A DNA stretch of 64,000 nucleotides from Neorhizobium alkalisoli. Lineage in GTDB: Bacteria > Pseudomonadota > Alphaproteobacteria > Rhizobiales > Rhizobiaceae. The translations under genes and the position numbers were made by a program. Under the pieces are notes generated by a model. That model worked only from the letters and a program-made list of their open reading frames with translations. It was not told where the DNA came from and did not search any database. The DNA is taken from positions 248,001 through 312,000 of the forward strand of contig NZ_PVBN01000003.1 in NCBI RefSeq assembly GCF_002968635.1. The letters run 5' to 3'. Shown piece after piece: positions 1-9,118 of this stretch; within the stretch, counting starts at the first letter, position 1; each line of letters begins with the position of its first letter.

Positions 1-165
1 GCCTGGTGGGAAATTCTGATCCCTTGCTTCGCCTTGGCGCTTCTGGGTCTAGGCATGTCGCTCCTCAACTTTGCAATTGACGAGGTCGCCAACCCGCGGC
101 TGCGCACGGGAAATTGGCGCAATCGCTGGGTCTTCCTCGTTCGGTCGGGGGAGGGACGGCTTTGA
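1..165 (+). CDS. Peptide-type ABC transporter permease, C-terminal end (partial)
   Basis: The reading frame is open from the first base and ends in TGA at 163-165, giving the last 54 residues of an inner-membrane permease. The residues LALLGLGMSLLNFAIDEV form a last transmembrane helix, and the following NPRLR tail is the usual end of DppC/OppC-type permeases (BPD_transp_1 family). The next gene, an ATPase, starts in the overlapping TTGA, so this is the end of a permease-ATPase-ATPase operon whose binding protein and first permease lie outside the window. The family call rests on the short tail plus the operon order; the substrate cannot be told. Confidence 0.8.
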   Translation, partial: AWWEILIPCFALALLGLGMSLLNFAIDEVANPRLRTGNWRNRWVFLVRSGEGRL

Positions 166-965
166 AAACGCCCCTGCTTTCGGTAAAAAACCTCACCATC
201 GATTACATCGGCGACAACAAGGATTTCCGAGCGGTTGACGACGTCAGCTTTGATGTCGCACCGGGCGAAGTCTTCGGACTTGCCGGGGAATCTGGATGCG
301 GCAAGAGCACGATAGCCTTTGCCGTCAGCCGTCTGCATAAACCCCCGGCGCTGATCCGCCGGGAGAGCAAGATCCTTTTAAACGGGCGCGATGTGCTGGA
401 TCTGGCGCCACGGGAACTCGCGGCCTTCCGCTGGCGTGAAGTCGCAATGGTGTTTCAGAGCGCCATGAATTCGCTCAATCCTGTATTGCGGATCGAGGAC
501 CAATTCTATGATGTCCTGACGACCCACACGGCGATGACGAAAGCGAAAGCGCGCGAACGTGCCGCCGACATGCTGCGGCTCGTCGATATTTCCCCCGATC
601 GCCTGCGCGACTATCCGCACCAGTTCTCCGGTGGCATGCGCCAGCGCATAGTGATCGCCATCTGCCTGGCGCTCGACCCCAAGCTGGTGATCATGGACGA
701 GCCGACCACTGCCCTCGACGTTGTCGTGCAGCGGGAGATCCTCCAAAGGATCAACGATCTTCGCCGCACATTCGGGTTTTCAGTCCTGTTCATCACGCAT
801 GATCTCGGCCTGATGGTGCAGTTCTGCGACAGGATAGGCATCATGCTGGCAGGCAGGCTGGTTGAGGAAAACGCAGCCGAGGCAATCTTCCGGACGCCGA
901 GCCATGATTATACGAAAAAGCTCTGGTCGTCCTTCCCCTCGCTGCATGGAGGCGCGCTGTTGTGA
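162..965 (+). CDS. Peptide-type ABC transporter ATP-binding protein (DppD/OppD-like)
   Basis: Cytoplasmic ATPase that powers a peptide-type importer. Walker A GESGCGKST lies at about residues 42-50, the Q-loop region is MVFQSAMNSLNP, the signature is FSGGMRQR, and Walker B is followed by DEPTTALD and a switch histidine in FITHDL. I chose TTG at 162 because a purine-rich Shine-Dalgarno (GGGGGAGGGA) lies about 8 bases upstream and the start overlaps the permease stop as TTGA. A start at 114 would lie inside the permease and add unlikely residues. It gives 267 residues, somewhat short: DppD-type proteins often carry a longer C-terminal OppC motif region. It pairs with the next ATPase gene through a GTGA overlap. 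Confidence 0.88.
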   Translation: MKTPLLSVKNLTIDYIGDNKDFRAVDDVSFDVAPGEVFGLAGESGCGKSTIAFAVSRLHKPPALIRRESKILLNGRDVLDLAPRELAAFRWREVAMVFQSAMNSLNPVLRIEDQFYDVLTTHTAMTKAKARERAADMLRLVDISPDRLRDYPHQFSGGMRQRIVIAICLALDPKLVIMDEPTTALDVVVQREILQRINDLRRTFGFSVLFITHDLGLMVQFCDRIGIMLAGRLVEENAAEAIFRTPSHDYTKKLWSSFPSLHGGALL

Positions 966-1876
966 ACCAGGCCATTCTCGTCCTCGACGGTGTGACGAAG
1001 ACCTTCGGACATGGACCGTCGACCGTGCATGCCGCGCGATCGGTTTCCTTCTCTCTTCATGCTGGCCGAGCGCTGGCGCTGGTTGGGGAATCGGGTAGCG
1101 GCAAGACGACCTGCGCGCGCATGGCGATGAGGGAATATCAGCCGACCGGAGGGCGGATCCTATACAAGGGCAAACCCCTCGCTGGTGCGACTTCGTCCGA
1201 CATTGCAGATTACCGGCGAGCGGTGCAGATGATCTTCCAAGATCCATTTGCTTCGCTCAATCCTGCGCATACCGTCGCCTATCACCTGACGCGGCCGCTG
1301 AAGCTTCATCGGCCAGAAATCGAAGGCGCGGCGATTCATGGGGCCATCCATGACCTGCTGCGGCAGGTGCAACTGGATCCGGATATCGTTACTGGCAAAT
1401 ACCCTCACGAGCTTTCAGGAGGGCAGCGCCAGCGCGTCAATATCGCCCGGGCGCTCGCCATACGGCCTGAAGTGATCGTCGCGGACGAGCCGACATCCAT
1501 GTTGGACGTCTCGGTTCGGCTCGGAATTCTCAACCTTTTGAACGAGATGAAGCAGCAAATGAACCTTGCGCTGCTCTACATCACGCACGACATCGCCACG
1601 GCTCGCTATATCGCTGAGGACATTGCCGTCATGTATGCCGGTCAGGTCGTCGAATGGGGGCCGACCGAGCGGGTGATTGAAAATCCGATCCACCCTTATA
1701 CACGGCTGCTGCTGTCGGCCGTGCCGGACCCGCAGATACGCTTCGACGACCCGCGGGCGCATCTGCGATCCGAAGAGGTAGAGGATATTCGCCGCGGGTC
1801 GGGCGTGCCGCAAAATGAAGCGTTGGAATATGAAACCGGACATTACGCGCGAAGACTTGCGATGGAGCCGGGATGA
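962..1876 (+). CDS. Peptide-type ABC transporter ATP-binding protein (DppF/OppF-like)
   Basis: Second ATPase subunit of the same importer. It has GESGSGKTT (Walker A), MIFQDPFASLNP (Q-loop), LSGGQRQR (signature), DEPTSMLD (Walker B) and the switch His in YITHDI, then the C-terminal region typical of oligopeptide ATPases (VIENPIHPYTRLLLSAVPDP). The GTG start overlaps the previous stop in GTGA, which implies translational coupling. It is 304 residues, close to the family length. The operon ends here: the next gene begins 325 bases on and has an unrelated role. Confidence 0.9.
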   Translation: MNQAILVLDGVTKTFGHGPSTVHAARSVSFSLHAGRALALVGESGSGKTTCARMAMREYQPTGGRILYKGKPLAGATSSDIADYRRAVQMIFQDPFASLNPAHTVAYHLTRPLKLHRPEIEGAAIHGAIHDLLRQVQLDPDIVTGKYPHELSGGQRQRVNIARALAIRPEVIVADEPTSMLDVSVRLGILNLLNEMKQQMNLALLYITHDIATARYIAEDIAVMYAGQVVEWGPTERVIENPIHPYTRLLLSAVPDPQIRFDDPRAHLRSEEVEDIRRGSGVPQNEALEYETGHYARRLAMEPG

Positions 1877-2201
1877 TCGTGTTCCGAGCCGTTTCCAATA
1901 TCGCCAGATCTGTCGGACGTGACCGCCTGTTAGGATTTTGACGGCAGGTGCCCTGATATTACCGAAGCATTATGAATTTTGCTGGATGCTGCAGACGATC
2001 AACAATGTGTTGATGTTCGGCTGACAGTAACGCCATGGCTTGAACTTCGGTTCTTTTCGATGGTGCTATCCAACCGGCGCGACTTCTGGACAGAAATTTT
2101 GCCTCGTGGAGGTGTGAACTGAACATCATGCAACAAACGGATGATCGTTGTCAGTTTCATCGTGAAGGGTCGGTGCGTCCTGGCGAAAAGGGCTGTTCGC
2201 G
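1877..2201 (+). other. Intergenic region upstream of the PAS histidine kinase gene
   Basis: I see no convincing reading frame, RNA or strong inverted repeat here. It probably carries the end of the ABC operon transcript and the promoter of the kinase gene. Just before the kinase ATG there is AAAAGGGCT, which may act as the ribosome binding site. Confidence 0.4.
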
Positions 2202-3497
2202 ATGACCTTCCAAGATCTTTCGCCACTGGCGCGGCTTGAAAGCGAATTGGCAGATCAGACGGCGCGGCTTGATGCGGCGATCAACAACATGCCGCACGGA
2301 TTGTGCATGTTCGACTCCGAGAAGGGACTGATCGTCTGCAATGCCGCTTATGCGGCCATGTATCATTTGCCAGAGGTGCTGACACGGCCAGGCACCCCGC
2401 TCGATGCGATACTCGAACATCGTGCCCTGAAGGGAATCGGCCCCCTCGACAAAGCGACCTACTTCAACGTGGTGGCAGAGGCCAATGTGATCGGTTCGGT
2501 CGCCAGCCAGAATATTGTCCTATCTGATGGCCGGGTGATCAAGATCACCCACAATCCCATGAAAAACGGCGGCTACGTCGCGACACATGAGGATGTGACG
2601 GCTGCGGTTGCGGTGTCACAAGAGTTGGTGAGACAGCGCGACATGTTGGAAGCGACCGTTCAAGCCCGAACAGCGGAAATTGGACGTCAGGCTCGGGAAC
2701 TGGAGCGAATGCTCGCCCAGGAGAGACAGATCAACGAACTGCAGCGCCAGTTCGTCGCCATGGCCTCCCACGAATTTCGCACCCCGCTAACGATCATCGA
2801 CGGGGCTGCACAGCGGTTGTTCCGCCGTCGCGGTCAGTTGGACAGCGAATTCGTTACCGACAAGATTGACCGGATTCGAGGCGCCGTTTCTCGGATCGTC
2901 GAGTTGATGGAGAGCATACTTTCGGTGGGACGACTGGATCACGGATCGGTCGAGATGTCCCGTGAGCCTCTGTCCTTGAGGGAATTGGTGCAGACCTGCT
3001 GTGACCGACAACAGTCGATCGCAGCAACCCATCGGATCCACGCAGACCTCGAGCGCCTTCCCGATCAGATCGAAGGGGACCAGAGGGCGCTGGAGCAGGT
3101 GTTTACGAACCTCCTTTCCAACGCCGTCAAATACGCGCCCTCCGCTCCGGATATCTACGTTTCGGGATGGAAGGACGCAGCAGGGATAAAGATCGCAGTG
3201 CGGGATGGGGGCCTCGGCATCGACGCAGAAGACCTGCCTCGCATGTTCCAGAGATATTTCCGAGCGCGGACATCGAGCGGTATTGCGGGGACCGGCATCG
3301 GGCTCAATCTCATCAAGCAAATCATCGAACTGCACAAGGGAACTATCGAGGTCGCCAGCAAGAAAGGCCAGGGTTCGACCTTCACGATTACCTTGCCATC
3401 GGAAATGGAACTGACTGCCGTGAATGACACAGCTCCATGGACGGAGCGGAGCAGAAGCGGTGGTGACCCCCGGGGCGCGGCTGAACTTTGCCGTTGA
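2202..3497 (+). CDS. PAS-domain sensor histidine kinase
   Basis: Predicted cytoplasmic two-component kinase, with no transmembrane segment visible. Residues about 20-140 form a PAS domain of the type beginning DAAINNMPHGLCMFD, followed by a coiled linker (LVRQRDMLEATVQARTAEI). The HisKA box is FVAMASHEFRTPL with the phospho-acceptor at His190. The ATPase domain has the N box NLLSNAVKYAP, a modified G1 box DGGLGID in place of the usual DNGxGI, and the G2 box GTGIGL. After the expected domain end (TFTITLPSE) there are about 35 residues of low-complexity tail. No response regulator gene adjoins it, so its partner is unknown. It is followed by the nuclease gene, but nothing shows that the two are functionally linked. 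Confidence 0.85.
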   Translation: MTFQDLSPLARLESELADQTARLDAAINNMPHGLCMFDSEKGLIVCNAAYAAMYHLPEVLTRPGTPLDAILEHRALKGIGPLDKATYFNVVAEANVIGSVASQNIVLSDGRVIKITHNPMKNGGYVATHEDVTAAVAVSQELVRQRDMLEATVQARTAEIGRQARELERMLAQERQINELQRQFVAMASHEFRTPLTIIDGAAQRLFRRRGQLDSEFVTDKIDRIRGAVSRIVELMESILSVGRLDHGSVEMSREPLSLRELVQTCCDRQQSIAATHRIHADLERLPDQIEGDQRALEQVFTNLLSNAVKYAPSAPDIYVSGWKDAAGIKIAVRDGGLGIDAEDLPRMFQRYFRARTSSGIAGTGIGLNLIKQIIELHKGTIEVASKKGQGSTFTITLPSEMELTAVNDTAPWTERSRSGGDPRGAAELCR

Positions 3498-3765
3498 TCC
3501 CCGGCGCGGGAACGCGGATGGGGACTAGATGCTCTCGGGAGTAATGATCTTCTTCGTCGTCAGCGGCGTTCCCGCGACAGCACTCTTCCGCGCCGTCCTG
3601 CCCAATCTCAGCGTTCTTTTTGCTTCCCGGGCAATCCTGTAGGCCTGGGAGATCATCTTCTGATCCCGGCATCTGGCCTTTTGGCGAGGCGGCCTTATGT
3701 CAAGCGACTGTCGCAGTCGGCTGCTATGTCAAACTGCCTGTTCTTTTCAGCAAGGGATTGCAAAG

Positions 3766-6700
3766 ATGTCTTTCCTTTTCTCTCTCCCACGGTTTCATTT
3801 TGGCACTCGCCTCGCTGACCATATTGAGGGCAGCGCCGATGACGACTTCATCTTTGGCCTCGACGGTGATGATCGCGTTGTTGCGGGTGGGGGGGACGAC
3901 AGGATCGTCGCCGGAGCAGGAAACGACGAGATCGACGGCGGCGCAGGCAGCGATCTCATCTTGGGTGGACGAGGCTTCGACACCGCGATCTATTCAGGAA
4001 GTGTGTTCGATTATCGTTTGCCGCGGCTAACCAGCTTATCCGACAATATCTTTACGGTCACCGATGCCAACGGCGATCGGGATATCTTGAACGATGTCGA
4101 GGCCATCCGCTTTGAGGCAAGCGACTACACGCTCTACCTCGATGGGCGCAACAATGCAGTGCTTGCGGCCAGCGACGAGGTTGCGACCGACGAGGACAGC
4201 ACGCTGGCGATCAACGTGGCCGATCTTACGTCGAATGATCGGGACTTTGACGGCGATCAGATCGGGGTTGTCGCCGTTTCGGAAACAAGCGCGGCAGGCG
4301 CAGCCGTTGCGCTGGCGGAGGGTGTGGTATCCTATAATTCCGGCACCATCTTTCAGTATCTGAACGAAGGCGAAACCGCTGTCGACAGCTTCACCTATAC
4401 CGTGGATGACGGGAAGGGGGGCACCGATACCGCAACGGTCGCGGTGACGATAACCGGCGTGAATGATGCCGCCGTCGTTTCGGGCGACACGAGCGGATTG
4501 GTCGTCGAGGCCTCCGGTGCCGGTTCGGAAACGTCGACCACGACCGGCACTCTCGTTTCCGACGATGTCGACAACAATGACCGCTTCCGGTCCGCGAGCG
4601 ACCAGGCGAGCGCCATGGGTTACGGCATCTACAGCATCGACGAAAATGGCAACTGGACTTATGCGCTCGACAACGAGAACGCTGCCGTCGATGCACTCGG
4701 CAGCGGCGAAAGTCTCATCGACCGTTTCACGGTCCTGAGCACCGATGGGACCGCGCAAGAGGTCACGATCACCATCAACGGAGCGGATGACACCGCTCCT
4801 GCCGCGCCACGCATCAACGAAATCCACTATGACAACGTCGGCACCGATGCGGGTGAGTTCGTCGAGGTTCGCGTCGCGGCCGGCTCTGATGTCGCAGGGC
4901 TCCTGGTCGAACTCTACAACGGCAATGGCGGTTCCACATATGGTTCGACCGCCGTATCCGGTCTTTCGATGACCTCGGACGGAGAATACGACTATTACCT
5001 ATGGAACCTGCCGGCCAATGGCATCCAGAACGGCGCCCCGGACGGTGTGGCGCTTTCCGAAAATGGAACCCTGATCGAATTCCTCTCCTACGAGGGAAGC
5101 TTTACGGCGGCGAACGGATCTGCCGCGGGCACGGCCTCCACGGACATCGGAGTGGTGGAAGCGGGCAACGATGCGGTTGGCCTGTCACTCCAGCGGATAG
5201 GCGACGGTCCGACGGAGTGGGTCGGCCCCGAAGAGCAGACCCCCGGATCGGCAAATGAAAGCGACCCTGGTGGTGGCGAGCCGACGTCCTATCTCATCTC
5301 GGAAATTCAAGGCAGCGGCACGGCAAGCTTGCTTACCGGCGAATATGTGCTCGTCTCTGCGATCGTGACCTACACCGTTGCGGACGGTTTCTATCTGCAG
5401 GAGGAAGACGGCGACGCGGACGGCAATGGCGCGACTTCGGAAGGCATTTTTGTCTTCACCGGAGGTGCGCCGAGCGTGGCCGTCGGCGACAAGGTCGAGG
5501 TCGCTGGAACGGTGACGGAATATTTCGATTTTACCGAAATCACCGACGTGACCGACATCATCTCCATCTCGAGCGGCAACACGCAGCCGACCTCGGTGGC
5601 GCTTTCGCTCTCACCGGACTTTGCAGCCAATCTCGAACATTACGAGGGCATGGCGATCACCTTGATGAGCGGCACGGACGATCCGCTGACGGTCATTGAG
5701 AACTTCGATCTCGACCGTTATGGCGAGATCACCGTCTCAGCAGGCTCCCAAATTCAACCGACCCAGATTTATGATCCCACCACTCAGCAGTCAGAGATCC
5801 AGGCCCTACAGGCGGCCAACGCCAACAACCGGTTGACGATCGACGACGGATCCTCCGTCCAGAATCCTGACGAATTCCGCTACATTCCGGCCTCCACTGG
5901 AGACAACGGCAACGGTTATCTGGATGCCGGCGATACATTTACCGAAGATGGCCCCACGCTCAGGCTTGGTGCTGAGCTCACGGGATCGGTCGAAGGCGTC
6001 CTCAGCTATGGCTTCGGGGCATACAAAATGCTGGTTGACGGCATCCTGCCTGTCGATGAGACGACCAATGGGGCCGCTCGTCCCGATGCACCGGAGGACG
6101 TCGGCGGCAGGCTGACGGTTTCCAGCTTCAATCTTCTCAATTTTTTCACCACCTTGAATGACGGCTCCGGCGCCGGGTCGGGTCCGAACAATCTCGAGCC
6201 GCGCGGTGCGATCAGCGCGGAGGATCTTGCGCGTCAAACCGACAAGATCGTGGAGGCCATGCTGCAGATCGATGCCAGCGTCTTCGGCTTGCAAGAATTG
6301 GAGAACAACGGTTTCGACAGCGCTTCGGCTATCTCCACCCTGGTCGATGCCTTGAACGCTGCCGCTGAGCCTGGCGTGACCTATGCCTTTGTCGATCCTA
6401 CGGAGCCGGGATCTGACGGTTTCATCGGAACCGATGCCATTACCACCGGTCTGATTTATAAAACCAACGAGGTCAGTCTCGTCGCGTCCGACTTCCTTGT
6501 CTTTGATGATGGCAGCCAGCAGCAGAGCCGGCCGGCCGTCACGGCGACATTCGAAGAGAACGGCACCGGTGAGCAATTTACCGTCTCGGTCAACCACCTG
6601 AAGTCGAAGAGCGGGACCGGAACAGGCGCCGATGCAGACCAGGGCGACGGACAGGGCGCATTCAACGCAACCCGGACGGCCGCGGCCCAGCAACTCGCCG

Positions 6701-7113
6701 AATGGCTGTCGTCCGACAATCCTGACGGATATCTTGCGCAGAACGGCGTCGGCGATACGGATGTCCTTGTTATCGGAGATCTCAATTCCTACGCTCAGGA
6801 AGACCCGGTCGACGCCATGCGTGATGCCGGCTATGTCGATCTGATCGACAGTTTTGTCGGTCAGCAGGACGCGTTCAGCTACATCTTCGACGGACAACAG
6901 GGGACGCTGGACCAAGGCCTGGCATCACAGTCTCTGGCCGGTCAGGTCAGCGGCGTTACTGAGTGGCACATCAACGCGCAGGAGCCGGGTCTCTTCAGCT
7001 ATTCCACGGAGTTCAAAGACCCTGCATTCTACAATGACGACGTGTATGCGACATCGGACCATGATCCGTTGCTGATTGGCCTCAATCTTGGAGATAATCC
7101 GTTCATTGCCTGA
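3766..7113 (+). CDS. Large secreted RTX/VCBS-type extracellular nuclease (ExeM/NucH-like)
   Basis: Predicted secreted DNase/phosphodiesterase of 1115 residues. In order: glycine/aspartate-rich RTX calcium-binding nonapeptides at about residues 14-70 (GLDGDDRVVAGGGDDRIVAG), a cadherin-like segment, a VCBS repeat (about 230-340), a lamin-tail-type domain (INEIHYDNVGTDAGEFVEV), an OB-fold-like domain (about 505-610) and an endonuclease/exonuclease/phosphatase domain from about 780 (SFNLLNFF, GLQELENN, VNHLKSK, GDLNSY, SDHDPLL). There is no Sec signal peptide; RTX repeats usually mean type I secretion, although here they are N-terminal rather than C-terminal. ATG at 3766 is preferred over 3697 because AAGGGA lies 8 bases upstream. 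No type I exporter lies in the window. Biofilm DNA turnover or nutrient scavenging would be typical roles for this family. Confidence 0.85.
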   Translation: MSFLFSLPRFHFGTRLADHIEGSADDDFIFGLDGDDRVVAGGGDDRIVAGAGNDEIDGGAGSDLILGGRGFDTAIYSGSVFDYRLPRLTSLSDNIFTVTDANGDRDILNDVEAIRFEASDYTLYLDGRNNAVLAASDEVATDEDSTLAINVADLTSNDRDFDGDQIGVVAVSETSAAGAAVALAEGVVSYNSGTIFQYLNEGETAVDSFTYTVDDGKGGTDTATVAVTITGVNDAAVVSGDTSGLVVEASGAGSETSTTTGTLVSDDVDNNDRFRSASDQASAMGYGIYSIDENGNWTYALDNENAAVDALGSGESLIDRFTVLSTDGTAQEVTITINGADDTAPAAPRINEIHYDNVGTDAGEFVEVRVAAGSDVAGLLVELYNGNGGSTYGSTAVSGLSMTSDGEYDYYLWNLPANGIQNGAPDGVALSENGTLIEFLSYEGSFTAANGSAAGTASTDIGVVEAGNDAVGLSLQRIGDGPTEWVGPEEQTPGSANESDPGGGEPTSYLISEIQGSGTASLLTGEYVLVSAIVTYTVADGFYLQEEDGDADGNGATSEGIFVFTGGAPSVAVGDKVEVAGTVTEYFDFTEITDVTDIISISSGNTQPTSVALSLSPDFAANLEHYEGMAITLMSGTDDPLTVIENFDLDRYGEITVSAGSQIQPTQIYDPTTQQSEIQALQAANANNRLTIDDGSSVQNPDEFRYIPASTGDNGNGYLDAGDTFTEDGPTLRLGAELTGSVEGVLSYGFGAYKMLVDGILPVDETTNGAARPDAPEDVGGRLTVSSFNLLNFFTTLNDGSGAGSGPNNLEPRGAISAEDLARQTDKIVEAMLQIDASVFGLQELENNGFDSASAISTLVDALNAAAEPGVTYAFVDPTEPGSDGFIGTDAITTGLIYKTNEVSLVASDFLVFDDGSQQQSRPAVTATFEENGTGEQFTVSVNHLKSKSGTGTGADADQGDGQGAFNATRTAAAQQLAEWLSSDNPDGYLAQNGVGDTDVLVIGDLNSYAQEDPVDAMRDAGYVDLIDSFVGQQDAFSYIFDGQQGTLDQGLASQSLAGQVSGVTEWHINAQEPGLFSYSTEFKDPAFYNDDVYATSDHDPLLIGLNLGDNPFIA

Positions 7114-7232
7114 TTGGACGAGATTGTTGCTGTCTTAAAGACGCCCGGCTTTTGCAAGACGAGCGTCCATAAGAGGAAGAAGGTCAACCCTGTTCAGCCG
7201 CGTTCACGGCGAGATCCCTTGCGGGCCGCTGA

Positions 7233-8222
7233 TCAGGCGAATTTGGCTGTGTCTGCGCCAAATGTTTCGAGCAACGCAGCGATGTAGCCATAACAAAAGG
7301 CGAAGGCCACGCCGGTTGGATCGCGGCCGTCGATGCGCGGTACATGATCCGGCATGACCATGTACGGGTATCCCACCTCCTGATACACCTTCAAGGAGCG
7401 GACCATATCCATGTCGCCCTCTTCCGGAAAGGTCTCCATAAACGAGAGCTTGCCGCCCCGGATATTACGGAAATGGACGTTGAAGATCTTGCTGCGGCTT
7501 CCAAACCAGCGAATGATATCGTCGATCTCTTCGCGCGGATTGTCGAGCATCTCGCCGATCGAACCCTGGCAGAAATTGAGGCCGTGATAGGCGCTTTCGC
7601 GCATCAAGACGAATTTCTTGAGGCCCTCCACGGTGCCGAGCACCCGCGTAACACCCTTGTAGCCCGGTGGCGTGTATGGATCGTGCGGATGGCAGGCGAG
7701 CCGAACGCGGTTGCTCTCCGCCACAGGCACGACGCGTTCGAGGAAATAGTCGATTCGCTCCCAGTTTTCATCCTCCGAGAGCACGCCGGCCAGTCCGGGC
7801 GCGGCTTCCTGGTCGGTTTTTTCCCACCGGAAGGCTTCGTTCAACGCGCCGCCGCGACCGCGCTCCAGCTCGGTGCGCGGAATACCGATCAGATTCAGGT
7901 TGTATTTGACAGCCGGAATTCCAACCTTGGCGCAATTCTCAATCATTTGAGAAACGGCGTCGATTTGACGGTCGCGCTCAGGCCCGGCAAGCAGGATATC
8001 AGGATAAGACGCCTGTTCGATCGGTTTCGAGGGGAGGGGAAGCTGAACCATGTCGAGGACAAGCCCGAAACTTTCCACATGATCACGATGGCGTTCCAGA
8101 TCTTCAAGGGTCCAGCTCGAAGGCGGCCCTGGCGGATCGGCGGAAATATTTTTCACACCAAGCTGCGCCCATACCCTGTAGTCGTCGTCATCCCGTGCTG
8201 CGACTTGTGTTCCCAGATACAC
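7233..8222 (-). CDS. Mannonate dehydratase-like protein (UxuA family)
   Basis: Likely cytoplasmic dehydratase acting on D-mannonate or a related aldonate, giving 2-keto-3-deoxygluconate in uronate breakdown. The TIM-barrel sequence has UxuA-type elements: YNLNLIGIPRTE, CHPHDPYTPPGYKGV, FCQGSIGEM, FNVHFRNIRGG, and MVMPDHVPRI near the C terminus. At 329 residues it is shorter than the E. coli enzyme (about 394), so it belongs to a shorter branch and the exact substrate is uncertain. The GntR/FCD regulator lies just upstream on the same strand, and the ABC importer genes are divergent beyond that, which suggests a uronate or oligouronide uptake and breakdown unit. Confidence 0.75.
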   Translation of the reverse strand: MYLGTQVAARDDDDYRVWAQLGVKNISADPPGPPSSWTLEDLERHRDHVESFGLVLDMVQLPLPSKPIEQASYPDILLAGPERDRQIDAVSQMIENCAKVGIPAVKYNLNLIGIPRTELERGRGGALNEAFRWEKTDQEAAPGLAGVLSEDENWERIDYFLERVVPVAESNRVRLACHPHDPYTPPGYKGVTRVLGTVEGLKKFVLMRESAYHGLNFCQGSIGEMLDNPREEIDDIIRWFGSRSKIFNVHFRNIRGGKLSFMETFPEEGDMDMVRSLKVYQEVGYPYMVMPDHVPRIDGRDPTGVAFAFCYGYIAALLETFGADTAKFA

Positions 8223-8248
8223 TTTGAACCTCTCCCTAATGGATCATC

Positions 8249-8262
8249 ATCATATGACATAA
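8249..8262. promoter_or_regulatory. Candidate GntR operator upstream of the uxuA-like gene
   Basis: AT-rich site between the regulator gene and the dehydratase gene. It contains ATGACATA at 8254-8261, a word that recurs at 9065-9072 in front of the divergent ABC importer. Shared short words at both promoters flanking a GntR gene suggest regulator binding; this is inference. Confidence 0.4.
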
Positions 8263-8268
8263 TATGAG

Positions 8269-8991
8269 CTATAGGTTCATGTCGAGAGCATGTTGCTGCT
8301 CTGCCATGATCCGATAGCGGCGTTGGCTGGCGTTGATGTGATCGCGCATCGCCTTCCTTGCCCGCTCGGGGTCCTGATCGGTGATCGCATCCAGTATGGC
8401 CACGTGCTCGGCATGAACCTTGAAGAGGTAGACCTTATCGGTAACCTCAGGAAGGGTAGGAAACTGGCCGCGAGGAATCGCCTTGGCGCCGAACTGGCGG
8501 AAAACCTCCACATAGATACGGTTGTTGGTGGCCGCAGCAATCGCCATGTGGAAAGCAAGGTCGGCCTCGACGGTCGGCAGCCCCTGTTCGATCAGCTGCC
8601 ACATGCGCCTATTTGCCAAGCGAATCTCGCTCTCCTGTTCGGCCGTTCTGCGATAGGCGGCGATTGCAGCGGCCTCTCCTTCAGTCGCAAGCCGGAACTC
8701 CAGGAGCTCCAGGGTTACCGGAATATTGTTGATCTCTGTCGGTGTCAGTCTAAAGCCATGACCTGGCTGAGGATCGCCAACGAACACGCCCTTGCCCTGG
8801 ACCGGACGGACGAGACCTGCCGCCCTGAGATCGGCGATCGCTTCCCGCACGACCGTGCGACTGACGCCAAACTGCACTTCGAGTTGCGGCTCGGTGGGAA
8901 GCCTGTCGCCATTCTTGAGGCGTCCTATTTCGATCTCATTGCGGAAATGATCGATTACTTTCTGCGCCAGCCGCTGCCGAACCGGTTTCAT
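8269..8991 (-). CDS. GntR-family (FadR/FCD subfamily) transcriptional regulator
   Basis: DNA-binding repressor of 240 residues. The N-terminal winged helix (residues about 10-75) contains GDRLPTEPQLEVQFGVSRTV followed by VREAIADLRAAGLV and the wing VQGKGVFVG. The C-terminal FCD ligand domain has the metal-binding pattern DLAFHMAIAAATNN and VHAEHVAILDAI, ending in ARKAMRDHINAS. FCD regulators usually sense small organic or sugar acids. It sits between a mannonate dehydratase-like gene (same strand, downstream) and the divergent ABC importer, so it probably controls both in response to a uronate intermediate. Confidence 0.88.
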   Translation of the reverse strand: MKPVRQRLAQKVIDHFRNEIEIGRLKNGDRLPTEPQLEVQFGVSRTVVREAIADLRAAGLVRPVQGKGVFVGDPQPGHGFRLTPTEINNIPVTLELLEFRLATEGEAAAIAAYRRTAEQESEIRLANRRMWQLIEQGLPTVEADLAFHMAIAAATNNRIYVEVFRQFGAKAIPRGQFPTLPEVTDKVYLFKVHAEHVAILDAITDQDPERARKAMRDHINASQRRYRIMAEQQHALDMNL

Positions 8992-9061
8992 TCACACCCC
9001 ACTTTCATTTCCCGCTTCGGGTTCAGACCCCTTGCCATCTGCATCCCGGGCCGATAATCAT

Positions 9062-9097
9062 ATCATGACATACGAGCAACATACTATGTTATGTATG
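9062..9097. promoter_or_regulatory. Candidate GntR operator/promoter region of the ABC importer operon
   Basis: AT-rich stretch between the divergent GntR gene and the importer start. It holds ATGACATA (9065-9072), also present in front of the uxuA-like gene, and an inverted repeat CATAC-N8-GTATG at 9080-9097. The importer ATG follows 21 bases later, behind GGGAGGG. Binding by the neighbouring GntR protein is inferred. Confidence 0.45.
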
Positions 9098-9118
9098 TTA
9101 TCCTTGGGAGGGAAATCT

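Noticed and set aside
3529..3642. 37-codon hydrophobic frame (MLSGVMIFFVVSG...) in the gap before the nuclease gene
   Set aside because: No convincing ribosome binding site and too short to support; likely chance.
5806..6915. 369-codon minus-strand frame
   Set aside because: Lies wholly inside the nuclease gene on the opposite strand; typical GC-rich antisense shadow.
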